From contig JAEUUZ010000046.1 of the NCBI GenBank assembly GCA_016786765.1, forward strand, positions 95,507 to 159,506: a stretch of DNA of 64,000 nucleotides, in the 5' to 3' direction. Shown here in pieces: positions 49,893 to 61,600 of this stretch (position 1 is the stretch's first letter; each line of letters opens with the position of its first letter). A model generated the notes under the pieces. That model was not told where the DNA came from, made no database searches, and saw only the letters and a list, made by a program, of their open reading frames with translations. Both the position numbers and the translations under genes were made by a program. The stretch comes from Chitinophagales bacterium. GTDB lineage: Bacteria; Bacteroidota; Bacteroidia; Chitinophagales; LD1.

Positions 49893-50351
49893 ATGGGAAA
49901 AGTATGTCGATTTAAAGCAAAAATTGAAACAACGGAAGGCGGTGGAGCCTTTGTTTATTTTCCTTATGATGTACAAAAAGAATTTGGCATTAAAGGTAGA
50001 GTGCCCGTAAAAGCTACATTTGACGGTGTTGCTTATACCGGATCGATGGTAAAGTACGGTGACCCAAGGCATATGTTGTTGGTCTTAAAACCGATTCGTG
50101 CACAAATTGGTAAAACAGGAGGCGATGAAGTAGAAGTTACAGTTCAGCATGATGTTGACGAACGTACGATCGTTATGCCAAAAGATTTTACAGATGCCCT
50201 TAAAGCAGAAAAGCTTTTAACATCATTTGAGCAAATGAGTTTCACACACCGTAAAGAATATATCACGTGGATTGAATCTGCTAAAAAGCAAGCAACTCGA
50301 GAAAGTAGAATTGTGAAAGCGCTTGAAATGCTAAAGGAAAAAGTGAAATGA
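49893..50351 (+). CDS. DUF1905 / YdeI-like protein
   Basis: 152 residues. The N-terminal DUF1905 domain reads CRFKAKIETTEGGGAFVYFPYDVQKEFGIKGRVPVKATFDG. The C-terminal YdeI/OmpD-associated segment reads MPKDFTDALKAEKLLTSFEQMSFTHRKEYITWIESAKKQATRESRI. Such proteins are small cytoplasmic proteins of unresolved function, occasionally linked to bacteriocin protection. Its stop overlaps the next start (ATGA). Confidence 0.85.
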   Translation: MGKVCRFKAKIETTEGGGAFVYFPYDVQKEFGIKGRVPVKATFDGVAYTGSMVKYGDPRHMLLVLKPIRAQIGKTGGDEVEVTVQHDVDERTIVMPKDFTDALKAEKLLTSFEQMSFTHRKEYITWIESAKKQATRESRIVKALEMLKEKVK

Positions 50352-51241
50352 GTAAGCCGAAAATAGTTATAACGGGAGCCTCCGGCTTTTTGGGTTACCA
50401 TTTGGTACGTGAAGCCGCTAAAATGTATGATGTATATGCTTTGTACCATTCACAGAAAGGCGATTTTGATGCTGTGCATTGGCTGCAATGTGATGTTACG
50501 AATCATATTCAAGTTGGCGATTTATTGGAAGATATTGAACCCGATTTTATTATTCATGCTGCTGCAAGTGCAGATACAAATTTTTGTGAGTTACATCCTG
50601 AAGAAAGTAGGATGATCAATGTTGATGCAACCATTAATCTTGTAGGTATTGCTGCTGATTTTAATATTCCATTCGTTTTCACCTCCACCGATTTAGTATT
50701 TGATGGCGGACGCGGATTATACACCGAAGACGATACTGTTAATCCTATGAATGCATACGGGCGACAGAAAGCAGAAGCAGAGCGAGTTGTGCTTGAAATT
50801 TATCCTAATGCTTTTGTAGCTCGATTACCATTAATGTTTGGTGATATTAAAGCAGGAGGGAACGGGAATTATTTAAGACGTTTCATTTCCGAAAATGAAG
50901 AAGGAAAAATCAGTTCTCTTTTTGATGATGAATATCGCTCCATAGGTGGAGCCTACTCGATAGCCAAATGCATTGTAGCGCTTATGCCTAACCAGCATGG
51001 TATTATTCAAATTGCAGGTAAAGAAGTAGTGTCGAGATATGCATTTGGATTGCTGGCTGCTGATGTTTTTGCGTTGAACAAAACGCTTCTCCAATCGGTA
51101 TCTCAAAACGATTTTACTTTTATAGCTAAACGTCCGAAGAATGTTTCGCTGAATATTTCAAAGGCATTAGCACTTGGCTATAATCCTTTATCCATAATAG
51201 AAGAGTTGAATATTTGTGTATCCAACTCTCTTTCTAGATAA
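50348..51241 (+). CDS. RmlD-like NAD(P)-dependent sugar reductase/epimerase
   Basis: 297 residues. An N-terminal Rossmann motif ITGASGFLGYHLV, the FIIHAAASADTNFCELHPEESRMINVDAT segment and the FTSTDLVFDGGRGLYTEDDTVNPMNAYGRQKAEAE region (catalytic Tyr-x-x-x-Lys) match the extended short-chain dehydrogenase family, closest to dTDP-4-dehydrorhamnose reductase. No other rhamnose genes lie near. It is translationally coupled to the DUF1905 gene. Confidence 0.85.
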   Translation: MSKPKIVITGASGFLGYHLVREAAKMYDVYALYHSQKGDFDAVHWLQCDVTNHIQVGDLLEDIEPDFIIHAAASADTNFCELHPEESRMINVDATINLVGIAADFNIPFVFTSTDLVFDGGRGLYTEDDTVNPMNAYGRQKAEAERVVLEIYPNAFVARLPLMFGDIKAGGNGNYLRRFISENEEGKISSLFDDEYRSIGGAYSIAKCIVALMPNQHGIIQIAGKEVVSRYAFGLLAADVFALNKTLLQSVSQNDFTFIAKRPKNVSLNISKALALGYNPLSIIEELNICVSNSLSR

Positions 51242-51252
51242 TCTTATTCGTA

Positions 51253-51837
51253 TTATAGTTTAAACACAAACCCTCCGTTAATAATACTTTTTCCAAATCC
51301 TAATTCAACATTCAATCCGAATTTTCGTATTGGATAATAGCGAAGGCCTACATGTGGTCCGCCAAATGCTAATGGAACTAATCTGGTTGAATTAGAATAG
51401 TAGGTAATAGCTAAGCCACTCCCAGCGTTTAGACCAGCGTAAATGTCAAGTTTATCGGCATGAATGTTTTTGCTGCTTTTATTGGCAATCAGTTGGTAAA
51501 AGTGAAAGTTTACAATCATTCCCATGGGAATATTGATTTCACCGGCATAGCCATAACCTAATCCTGCTCTTCCTCCAACTCCGGTTGTAAAACCCAAGCC
51601 CACATAATCGTGTACTCCAAATTCCCCTTGTACATTAATTTGCCCTGTAACCGGCCAGTACCATTGTCTAGCATTATTGGCTTGCCCGTAGTAATAATTA
51701 TCAATGTGAAAAAATTGCGAAGCACCGAATCCTAATGCTATCACTTTTGAATGTCGTTCCCATGCTTGGGCGGATGCCGATTCAGTGCTTATTGCTACTA
51801 TAAATATTACGATAGTTAACGATAGTATTTTTTTCAT
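51253..51837 (-). CDS. Outer-membrane beta-barrel protein, unknown
   Basis: 194 residues, signal peptide ending ASAQ (about residue 24). Glycine- and tyrosine-rich amphipathic strands (FGVHDYVGLGFTTGVGGRAGLGYGYAGEINIPMG, FGGPHVGLRYYPIRKFGLNVELGFGKSIINGGFVFKL) and a C-terminal aromatic/hydrophobic end predict a small barrel. It is convergent with the reductase gene, 11 bases away. Confidence 0.75.
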   Translation of the reverse strand: MKKILSLTIVIFIVAISTESASAQAWERHSKVIALGFGASQFFHIDNYYYGQANNARQWYWPVTGQINVQGEFGVHDYVGLGFTTGVGGRAGLGYGYAGEINIPMGMIVNFHFYQLIANKSSKNIHADKLDIYAGLNAGSGLAITYYSNSTRLVPLAFGGPHVGLRYYPIRKFGLNVELGFGKSIINGGFVFKL

Positions 51838-52105
51838 ATGTGTTTTGATTGAGTTTTGTGAGTAGTGTTCTGGTTTTTGCAGAAATCTATATGTTATGGA
51901 AAATGAGAATTAAGAGTAATTATGTATCAAGCGGAAATGTATATTTAAACGCATTTCTCGGCTGTAAAACTGCAATAATGAATTCTTCCAGTGTTACACT
52001 ATTATAAATGTTTGTTGCATGTTTAAACCAATAGCAATAAAAAAAGGACAACCTGTTAACGGCTATCCTTTTTCTTTTTAGTTAAAACGAAGTCGGAGTA
52101 GAGAT
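51838..52105. other. Intergenic region around the M42 peptidase terminator
   Basis: 268 AT-rich bases. They must hold the promoter of the minus-strand beta-barrel gene and the terminator of the peptidase gene at 52036-52080. I see no open frame or RNA gene. Confidence 0.45.
52036..52080 (-). terminator. Terminator of the M42 peptidase gene
   Basis: Read on the minus strand, AAAAAGGATAGCC pairs with GGTTGTCCTTTTT through 13 bp with two G-U wobbles and a 7-nt loop, then a T tract. Confidence 0.75.
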
Positions 52106-53215
52106 CTACTTAAAATATTTAAAATCAAACTTCGGACTAAGCGTCACAATTGACTCATAGATAAGCTTGATTACATTTTCTACATCATGTTTGTGTACCA
52201 TTTCAACAGTAGTGTGCATATAGCGCAAAGGCAATGAAATTAAAGCTGATGGAATACCACCTTTCGTGTAAGCAAAAGCATCAGTATCCGTTCCGGTGGC
52301 GCGTGATGCAGCATCCATCTGATATGGAATTTTATTTTTATCGGCATTCGAGCGAATGTGCTTTAGTAAGTTGTTATGCACTGCGGGTCCGATAGTAAGC
52401 ATTGGCCCAGCTCCACATTTAAAATCACCTTCAGCAATTTTATCAATCATGGGTGTTGTGGTATCATGTGCAACATCTGTAATAATAGCGCAATCCGGAG
52501 AGATAGTATGTGCAATCATTTCAGCACCTCTTAAGCCCACTTCTTCTTGTACAGAATTTACGATATACAAACCAAATGGCAACTTCTTTTTATTGGCTTT
52601 CAACATGTGCGCTACTTTTGCGATCATGAATCCACCAATTCGATTATCTAAAGCGCGACCAACATAATAACGATCATTTAATACAAAGAATTCATCTTGA
52701 TAGGTAATTACACAACCCACATAAATGCCGAGTTTTGTTACTTCATCTTTTGAAGTACAACCGCAATCCAAGAAAATGTTTTCCAGTGCTGGTGCCTTTT
52801 CGTTTCCAGCTTTACGTGTGTGAATGGCCGGCCAACCAAACACCGCTTCTACCTTGTTTTTATCGGTATGTATCCAAACTTTTTTTGAAGGTGCAATTTG
52901 ATGATCACTGCCTCCATTTCGTTTTACATAAATTAAGCCATCCGGTGTGATATAACTCACGAACCACGAAATCTCGTCTGCATGCGCTTCGATGGCTACT
53001 TTAAAAGGAGCATCAGGGTTAATTACACCATAAACGGTTCCGTAATTATCTACCTGATAGGTATCGATGGAAGGTTTTAAATAATTCAACCACAGTTTTT
53101 GACCCTCAGCTTCAAACCCTGTAGGAGAGGGGTTGTTGATGTAGGCTTCTAAAAACGCTAAATCTTCTTTTGATAAAATTGATTTGAATTTCGGGTCTTT
53201 CTCTTTCTTGGCCAT
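52106..53215 (-). CDS. M42-family metallo-aminopeptidase
   Basis: 369 residues. The dinuclear metal residues appear in VAIEAHADEISWFV (His/Asp), YVGRALDNRIGGFM (bridging Asp), NSVQEEVGLRGAEM (catalytic Glu-Glu), CAIITDVAHDTTTP and LPLRYMHTTVEM (His). Family members form large tetrahedral cytoplasmic complexes that trim peptides from the N-terminus. The upstream TrmH-like gene is on the same strand with a 28-base gap. Confidence 0.95.
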   Translation of the reverse strand: MAKKEKDPKFKSILSKEDLAFLEAYINNPSPTGFEAEGQKLWLNYLKPSIDTYQVDNYGTVYGVINPDAPFKVAIEAHADEISWFVSYITPDGLIYVKRNGGSDHQIAPSKKVWIHTDKNKVEAVFGWPAIHTRKAGNEKAPALENIFLDCGCTSKDEVTKLGIYVGCVITYQDEFFVLNDRYYVGRALDNRIGGFMIAKVAHMLKANKKKLPFGLYIVNSVQEEVGLRGAEMIAHTISPDCAIITDVAHDTTTPMIDKIAEGDFKCGAGPMLTIGPAVHNNLLKHIRSNADKNKIPYQMDAASRATGTDTDAFAYTKGGIPSALISLPLRYMHTTVEMVHKHDVENVIKLIYESIVTLSPKFDFKYFK

Positions 53216-53243
53216 TGTTTTGATTTTTTGTAAACCTAAAAAA

Positions 53244-53786
53244 TTATTGTTTTAAACTATTGATGTATTGTTTTCCGATTTCCCATATAACAATTCCGGC
53301 ACTAACAGAAATGTTGAGCGAATGTTTTGTTCCGAATTGAGGAATTTCGATTACAGTGTCGGATGTCGAAACAACGGATTGTGCAACACCATCTACTTCA
53401 TTGCCAAAAACAAGCGCTAACTTTTGTTCAATTGGAATTTCGAATGCGTTAAGAAAGCAAGCGTTTTCTGCTTGTTCGATGGATGCAATGTAAACATTCA
53501 ATAATTTTAATTCCTGAATGAGTTCATCAATGTTTTCTCGGTATTCCCATGTTACGCTCTCTGTTGCGCCCAGTGCTGTTTTTTGAATGTCTCGGTGGGG
53601 TGGCGTGCCGGTGATACCACAAAGAAAAATTTTTTCAATTCGAAAAGCATCCGAAGTTCTGAAAACTGAACCTACATTTTGATGCGAACGAACAGAATCT
53701 AAAATGATATATACAGGAATTTTGTTTGCCCCTTTAAAAGCATTTAAATCTAATCGACTGAGTTCGCTGTTTTCCAGTTTTCGCAT
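53244..53786 (-). CDS. TrmH/SpoU-family RNA methyltransferase
   Basis: 180 residues, SPOUT fold. The three family motifs are LDSVRSHQNVGSVFRTSDAF, LALVFGNEVDGVAQSV and IEIPQFGTKHSLNISVSAGIVIWEI. It should 2'-O-methylate ribose in tRNA or rRNA; which position cannot be told. It lacks the N-terminal substrate-binding extension of RlmB, so TrmH or a TrmL-like role is more likely. Confidence 0.92.
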   Translation of the reverse strand: MRKLENSELSRLDLNAFKGANKIPVYIILDSVRSHQNVGSVFRTSDAFRIEKIFLCGITGTPPHRDIQKTALGATESVTWEYRENIDELIQELKLLNVYIASIEQAENACFLNAFEIPIEQKLALVFGNEVDGVAQSVVSTSDTVIEIPQFGTKHSLNISVSAGIVIWEIGKQYINSLKQ

Positions 53787-53840
53787 AGCTGATTTTTCAC
53801 GCTAAATGTAAAAAACTATAAGGAACATCGTAGTTGTTCG

Positions 53841-55331
53841 TTATTTTTTTGAGGTTAGCCAAAGGTCAAAGGCTAAAGTGGTTTGGACTACATCTCCGCC
53901 TTCATTGATTTGTAAGTGGCTGAATTTTTCTAAATAACTTTGCTTGACGATATTTAGCTCCTCATTATTTTCAGCCTTTATCCACTTACTCACTAACTCA
54001 AAAAACAGTGTTATTGACTTTTGTTTAAATTTTTTTGCTTTACAGAATCGTTTAGCTGCTTGTATTTGATAGGGAACTATCCGATAGTTTTTCTTTTCAA
54101 CATGCGTCATAATTTGAAGTAAATGTGCATATAGATAGTTGTCGAAACGCTGACTGTCGTTTTTGTCATCAAATATATTTCTGATTTGTGTTAGGGTTGC
54201 CTCAAGTTGATTTTGGTGGAAGTAAGCAATGGCTGTAAAAATTCTATATATGCTCAGAAAACTAACATGCACATTGCCTTTGTTTTTTTCTATAAATGGG
54301 TTAGTCTCTTCATAAAATTGAACCGCTTTATCGAAATTTCGTTTTTGGATATAAATCAAAAGTTTTCGTTCAATGGCAAAAAACTTAATTTCTGTTTTTA
54401 ACCCTTCGCTTACTTTTGCCCCTTTTAATGTTGGAATGGTTTCTAGTTTTTCAATCCCAAGAAGTGCTTTGTCGTATTGGTCGATACTACAACATCTTGT
54501 AACAAAATTGGTAACTGCGGAAAAGTAGACTTGTGGATATTGAAGTATCTTTGTTTTATTACTTTCTAAGAAGTTGACGTAGGCTTCACTAGTAGATTGC
54601 GACATTTCCGGTTTGTGGGTATGTGAATAATACCACACCCATGCTTCATAGAAATGGCATTTTGAGTGAAATGTTATTGCTTTGCTCTCGTTTTCAAGTA
54701 ATGGATTTTTAATAATTTCCTCTAAAGTATCCATGTCTTCTTTCGCCAATAAAATTCCCTTTTTGGAAATAACGCCCAATATTGACGATTGGATATCTCT
54801 ATATCCATTTAAGTTTTCTAATTGCCGGAGACAAAAGTTCGCTTCATCTTTCAGATAATCCGCTTTTTGAGCCAATAGGGTGTAGTCGCCTTTTCTCAAT
54901 AGAATTCTTCTATACCATTGTAAGTATAAAATGGTTGAATTAAGCAGTTCTTTTTCCGTTGTAAATTTCAGCATTTTTTCGATAACTTGTAAGCACGAAT
55001 CGTATAGCTTTTTGTTGAAGAGTATTTCAAGATCGATAAGCGTTTGGAGGGCTGTCAAGTTATCTGTTAAGTCTTCATTGAAATTGCGAAGCGCCCGTAG
55101 AATCATCTTTTTTAAATAATTCTTTTCATAGCTTACATTCATTTTTGCTTTAATGTTATTGGGTATTTCGATATCGGTACGTTTAGCGGTTTGACTTTCA
55201 AGATAGTTGTAAAGTATTTCAAAGTTTTTGCCTTTACTGTTATCTAAAATACTTATTCGTACATATCGTTTTTCGTTTGGACTTAAAGCCTGAATGAGTT
55301 GTATGAGCCCATCAATTTTTTCTTCTTTCAT
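53841..55331 (-). CDS. Unknown helical-repeat protein
   Basis: 496 residues, nearly all helical, with repeating pairs of helices of TPR type (for example LKIQKRNFDKAVQFYEETNPF and IAYFHQNQLEATLTQIRNIF). The N-terminus IDGLIQLIQALSPNEKRYVRI recurs in a Bacteroidota-specific set of unknown cytoplasmic proteins. There is no signal peptide or enzymatic motif. It is divergent from the giant adhesin gene, with a 299-base spacer between. Confidence 0.7.
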   Translation of the reverse strand: MKEEKIDGLIQLIQALSPNEKRYVRISILDNSKGKNFEILYNYLESQTAKRTDIEIPNNIKAKMNVSYEKNYLKKMILRALRNFNEDLTDNLTALQTLIDLEILFNKKLYDSCLQVIEKMLKFTTEKELLNSTILYLQWYRRILLRKGDYTLLAQKADYLKDEANFCLRQLENLNGYRDIQSSILGVISKKGILLAKEDMDTLEEIIKNPLLENESKAITFHSKCHFYEAWVWYYSHTHKPEMSQSTSEAYVNFLESNKTKILQYPQVYFSAVTNFVTRCCSIDQYDKALLGIEKLETIPTLKGAKVSEGLKTEIKFFAIERKLLIYIQKRNFDKAVQFYEETNPFIEKNKGNVHVSFLSIYRIFTAIAYFHQNQLEATLTQIRNIFDDKNDSQRFDNYLYAHLLQIMTHVEKKNYRIVPYQIQAAKRFCKAKKFKQKSITLFFELVSKWIKAENNEELNIVKQSYLEKFSHLQINEGGDVVQTTLAFDLWLTSKK

Positions 55332-55501
55332 GTTTCAATTCTGATTTCGAAATCGAAGTTAAGCTTCCTGTTCACAATATAAAAGTGGATAAAGTTTGTC
55401 AGAATCCTATTTTATTGTACTTGTTTTAGCATCTAAAACATTGATTATAAATAGTGTAGTATTGTTTTGGGCTGTCTTTTATACTCTTGCTTCATATGTA
55501 A

Positions 55502-55527
55502 AAAGTGTACAAAATAGATTACACTTT
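55502..55527. promoter_or_regulatory. Inverted repeat upstream of the giant adhesin
   Basis: AAAGTGTA-N10-TACACTTT is a perfect 8-bp inverted repeat, 14 bases before the -7 candidate, so it covers the -33 region and may be an operator. Confidence 0.45.
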
Positions 55528-55541
55528 CTCGTTAGCATGTT

Positions 55542-55549
55542 TACTTTTG
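55542..55549 (+). promoter_or_regulatory. Candidate -7 element of the adhesin promoter
   Basis: TACTTTTG fits TAnnTTTG exactly. The leader would be about 75 bases, longer than at most genes in this window. Confidence 0.45.
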
Positions 55550-55630
55550 TATCCCGAAAAATTAGCATAAGTCTATAGATGTCAATGTTGTTTTTCGATA
55601 AACACAAACAGTTCACTTAAACAGCACAGT

Positions 55631-58600
55631 ATGAAACAGTTTTTACGAGTATTTTTAGCCGTACTCTTTTTTGCCAATGCCAATGCGCAATCGGTAACCG
55701 TTACTCAGCCCAATGGTGGTGAAGTATTGTATGGTTGCCAAAACTATCAAATCAAATGGACAGGTTCCGGTGTTTCCAATAACTGGAATATCGATTACTC
55801 TTTGAACAGTGGCGCGATTTGGACTTCTGTGGCCAGTAACTTGAACATCTTACCGGTGTCGAGTGTTTATTCTTATAATTGGACAGTACCTATGGTTGGT
55901 TCAAATACTGTTCTTGTTCGTATTCGTGACTATTCCGATACCACAAAGCAAGATGTAAGTAATGCGGTGTTTACCATTCAACTTCCAATTGTTGTAACAT
56001 CACCAAATGGAGGTGAAGTTTGGCAAGGATTGAGTAATCGTAACATTACTTGGAGTCCTGCAGGTACATCGGGTATTTTTAATATTTCGTACTCCACGAA
56101 TAACGGTACTTCATGGACTACCGTAGCAACCAATGTAGCGGCCAATAATTACAATTGGACTGTTCCCAATACGCCATCAACCCAAGCTTTAGTTCGTGTG
56201 GCCGATGCAACAACTTCTTGTCAGCTCGATATTTCAAATGCTGTTTTTGAAATATCTGCTGCTACTCCAATTTTAACGGCTCCGAATGGAGGTGAGGTTT
56301 GGACTATTAATTCGAATAAAAACATTACTTGGAATTCTTCTACTTTTCATAATACGGTTAAGTTAGAATTTTCGACAGATAATGGGTTTTCGTATAATCT
56401 TATCACCAATGCGGCTCCAAATACCGGATCATATGTATGGAATATTCCTAATACCCCATCTACACAAGCTTTAGTAAGAGCGAGCAACACTTCGGGTTCT
56501 ACAGTTTTTGATGTAAGCAATGCGGTGTTTACCATTCAACAACCTACAAATTATATTACAAGTCCGAATGGAGGCGAGATATGGCGCGCATTGAATACGG
56601 AGAATATCACATGGAATACTAGTTTGTTTATTTCTGATGTAAAGATCGAATACTCTGCAAACAATGGTGCCACTTGGACTACCATTGTAGGTTCTACAGG
56701 TAATACAGGTACATTTGCATGGTCAATCCCTCAAGTAGCTGTGAGTACAAATGCCTTAGTGCGAATTACAAACAACACAGTTTCGTCTATTTTAGATACG
56801 TCAAATGCAGTATTTACGATCTTGCCACCATTAACGTTAGAGACTCAGAATGGTGGACAAACGTTAACGAGCTGTAGTCCGGTAAATATAGTGTACACCC
56901 GCCCTAACATTTATAATACGACAAATACGTATTACAATATTTATTACAGTACTGATGCCGGCAGTAATTGGGTGACAATATCGTCTTTCCAAAGTAACAA
57001 CACAGGTAATGCCACGCAAACGTATAACTGGACCCCAGGTGCCTTAATCTCATCGCAGTTACGTATCAAAGTAGAATTAATCAATAGTTCGGGAACGGTA
57101 TTGTTTGCCGATTCGAGTGATGCAAATAACACGATAGGCTTACCAAGCGGCAACATTACGGTTACGAATCCGAATGGAGGCGTACTGGCGAATGCCTTAA
57201 CAAACTATAATATTACATGGACAGCGAGTGGTTCGAGTGGTTTCTTTGATGTGTTGTACAGTCGAGTAGGAGCGAATGGTCCATACGCAACGCTAGTGAG
57301 CAATGTATCGGGCAATAACTATAACTGGAGTGTACCGAACTTGCCGAGTACGAATATGTTTGTCCGTATACGCGATAATCAAAATGTATGTCGATTTGAT
57401 ACGAGCAATGCATCGAACACAATAGTAGCTGCAACACCAATATTAATTGCTCCTAATGGCGGTCAGGTATGGAATGTGAATACGACACAGGCGATTACAT
57501 GGAATACGGCAACGTTCTATAGCAATGTGTTTATTGAATTTTCAACTGATAATGGTTCTACCTGGAATACAATAGTAACGGCTACAGCCAACACGGGTTC
57601 ATACAGTTGGCCTATCCCTAACTTACAAAGCACACAGTGTTTAATACGGGTGAGCAACGTAGGCAATCCTGCTTTGTTTGATGTGAGTAATGCTACGTTT
57701 ACGATACAATTACCAACGCCAATATTAACGAGTCCGAATGGAGGCGAGGTATGGCGTGCATTGAATACGGAGAATATCACCTGGAACACGGCCTCAGTAG
57801 CGAGTAACGTTCAAATCCAATATTCTTCGAATGGCGGAGCAACTTGGTTTGATATCACCACGAGCACCGGTAACACGGGTACATTAGCATGGTCAATTCC
57901 TCAAGTGGCAGTGAGCACGCAAGCCTTAATTAGAATCATCAATGTTAGTTTCCCAACAGCTATTGATACGTCAAATGCGGTATTTACAATATTGCCACCA
58001 TTAACGTTAGAGACTCAGAATGGTGGACAAACGTTAACGAGCTGTAGTCCGGTAAATATAGTGTACACCCGTCCTAACATTTATAATACGACAAACACCT
58101 ATTACAATATTTATTACAGTACTGATGCCGGTAGTAATTGGGTAACGATACAGAGCTTTAAGAGCAATAATACGGGTAGTGCAACCCAGTCACATACTTG
58201 GACCCCAGGTGCCTTAATCTCATCGCAGTTACGTATCAAAGTAGAATTAATCAATAGTTCGGGTACTGTATTGTTTGCCGATTCGAGTGATGCAAATAAC
58301 ACGATAGGCTTACCAAGCGGCAACATTACGGTTACGAATCCGAATGGAGGCGTACTGGCGAATGCCTTAACAAATTATAATATTACTTGGACAGCAAGTG
58401 GCACAAGTGGTTTCTTTGATGTGTTGTACAGTCGAGTAGGAGCAAATGGTCCATATTCTACGCTAGTATCCAATGTTAATAGTAACAACTACAATTGGAG
58501 TGTACCGAACTTGCCGAGTACGAATATGTTTGTACAGGTACGCGATAATCAGAATGTATGTCGATTTGATACGAGCAATGCATCGAATACAATAGTAGCT

Positions 58601-61600
58601 GCAACACCAATATTAACTTCACCAAATGGTGGAGAAATATGGAACGCGCTTTCTTCAAGAAATATTACATGGAATGCTGCCACTTTTTATAGTAACGTTT
58701 ATATCGAATTTTCAATTGATAACGGAGTAACTTGGAATAATGTGGTAGCGGCTACGGCAAACACAGGTTCTTATACATGGACAGTTCCATTCCTAAGTTC
58801 AACGCAATGTTTAATACGGGTGAGCAATGTAAGTAATCCAGCATTATTTGATATAAGTGATGCGGTATTTACCATACAAATTCCTACACCTATTTTAACC
58901 GCACCTAATGGTGGAGAAACTTGGTATGCAGGAACTTCTCAAAATATTACATGGGTTGCTTCAAGTGTTTTTGCACCAACAGTAAATTTATATTACTCAA
59001 TAGATAGTGGTTCAACTTGGACAACTATTGTTTCCGGTGTTTCAAATTCAGGAACTTATAACTGGGCAACCTTACCAAATCTATATTCTACTAAGGCTTT
59101 TATTAAAATTGAAAATGCAGGATATCCTACATATTTTGATGTTAATAATGCATTATTTACGTTTAAACCGTATGTGCTAATTACGACTCCAAACGGAGGG
59201 AATGTATTAGGCGCTTGTACGCAAACGACTATTACTTTTGAAAAAGCACCTCTTTATACCGCATTTAATATTGAATATTCAGTTGATAGCGGATTGACTT
59301 GGATTGCACTTCAAACGAATGTTACTTATAATAATACATTTAATAATTACAATTGGAGTCTTCCTAATGCACCTTCCAATAAGGCATTGGTAAGAGTATA
59401 TCCTTTCAACGTACTATCACGAGCAGATGTTAGCGATGCAGTATTCACTATTCAACGCGCAGTAACAATTATTCAGCCTAACTTTGGAGGAGTATTGCAA
59501 GTGGGTTCGGTTTATCCGATTAAATGGCAAAGTGATGGTATTTCGAATATCTATGATATTGCTTATTCAACGGCAGGACCTAGTGGACCATTTACGAATA
59601 TCATTTTAGGGTATAACACGTCAACTAATACATATAACTGGACAGTGCCGAATACGCCTTCAACGAACTGTTATGTTCGCGTTAGGGATAACATCAATAG
59701 TTGTAAAGAAGACGTATCGGATGTAGCATTTACTATTTCATCAACAGCAAATCCGATCACCATTATAACTCCAAATGGAACGGATTCATTAAATGCATGT
59801 CAAAATTACAATATTACATGGACAGAAGTTGGAGGCCCGATTGGAACCTATAACATTGCCTATTCCATTGATAATGCAGTGAATTGGATTCCAATTGTAT
59901 CTAGTTATGCTACTACGTCTTATTCATACAATTGGACCGTACCTAATATTAATGCTCCGAATGTGTTGGTTCGTGTACAATCAGCACCTACACCAACATT
60001 ATTCGACTTGAGTGATGCCTTGTTCAAAATTAAACCGGGTGCATTGATAGCATCAAAAGATACAACTATTTGTTCAGGTAATTCAGTGCAATTGAATGTT
60101 ACCGGAGGGTCGTCTTATACATGGACGCCTTCGGCCGGATTAAGTAATCCAACAATTGCTAATCCATTGGCAACACCTACAACAACAACCCAATATATAG
60201 TAAGTTCTACAAGTAGCGGATGTTCATTGAAAGATACCGTTAATATTACGGTTAATCCAAGTTCAGGATTAAATGCATCCTTAATTATTGCACCGTCTCC
60301 AAGTACTGCAGTATGTAGTGGCTCCAATGTATTGTTTACGGCTACACCTTCAAATGGCGGATTAACACCAAGTTATCAGTGGAAAGTAAATGGTGCGAAT
60401 GTAGGAACGAACACGTATACCTATTCAACAACTACAACAGCGAATAATGATGTTGTATCGTGTGTAATGACCTCTTCGTTAGCATGCGTAACGGGAAGTC
60501 CGGCTACTTCGAATTTGGTTACCATGACGGTATTCCCGAATGTAACGCCATCGGTATTGATATCAACTGCATCTACAACTATCTGTTCTGGAGCAAACGT
60601 TACGTTTACGGCTACGCCTACGAATGGAGGAGGAGCTCCGGCTTATCAATGGAAGAAAAATGGGAACAATATCCTTGGCGCAAATGCAAATACGTATACT
60701 ACTAATACCTTGGTTAATAACGATATCATCAGTGTAGAGTTAACGTCAAATGCAAACTGTGCAAGTCCATTGGTTGTTACTTCAAATTCATTGTTAATGA
60801 CAGTGAATCCGAATAATACACCTGCGATTACTATTTCTGCTTCGTTAACGTCTATCTGTACAGGTCAATCGGTAACCTTCACTGCAAATGCAGTTAATGC
60901 GGGAGTTACTCCGGTATATCAATGGAAGCGAAACGGATCGAATGTAGGAACAAACTCATCTACATTTACATCCACTACATTAGCCAACAATGATGTGATC
61001 ACTTGTGATGTAACTTCATCTGCAACATGTAACACCATATCTACAGTAACGTCTAATGCTATAACGATGAGTGTTTCATCTTCTGTAGTGCCAGCGGTTG
61101 CTGTGGTGGCTTCATCTACGAATGTTTGTGCGGGAACGGCTGTTAACTTTACAGCAACACCAACGAATGGTGGATTAACGCCAAGCTATCAGTGGAAAGT
61201 GAATGGTATTAATGCCGGCACGAACTCAAATACATACAGTAGCACCGCTTTAGCGAACAATGATGTGGTTACTTGTGTAATGACTTCCAGCTCTGGTTGT
61301 GCTTCGCCTACAACGGCTACAAGCACAGGTATTACCATGACGATTAACCCTACAACAGCACCATCAGTAACTGTTACCACATCTGCCGGAACAGTTTGTG
61401 CGGGTTCGAATGTAACCTTTACTGCTAATGCTACAAATGCAGGTACAACACCTTCTTATCAGTGGAAACTAAACAGTGGAAATGTAGGAGGTAACTCAAG
61501 TACTTACAATACATCTGGCTTAGCTAATAATGATACCGTTTGGTGTGTGGTTACATCCAGTTCATCTTGTGCTGTACCGAATAATACAACATCAAACAAG

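Larger units (their letters stand above)
55332..55630. other. Divergent promoter region of the giant adhesin
   Basis: 299 bases between the helical-repeat gene and the adhesin gene. Visible elements are the 8-bp inverted repeat at 55502-55527 and a TAnnTTTG box at 55542-55549. No credible gene is present. Confidence 0.5.
55690..60030 (+). repeat. About 15 tandem PNGGE-type units
   Basis: The motif N-G-G-E/Q/V occurs at about 55706, 56000, 56281, 56563, 56846, 57170, 57453, 57735, 58014, 58340, 58622, 58904, 59192, 59480 and 59772, a mean step near 290 bases. Individual units vary in sequence except for the duplicated block. Confidence 0.8.
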
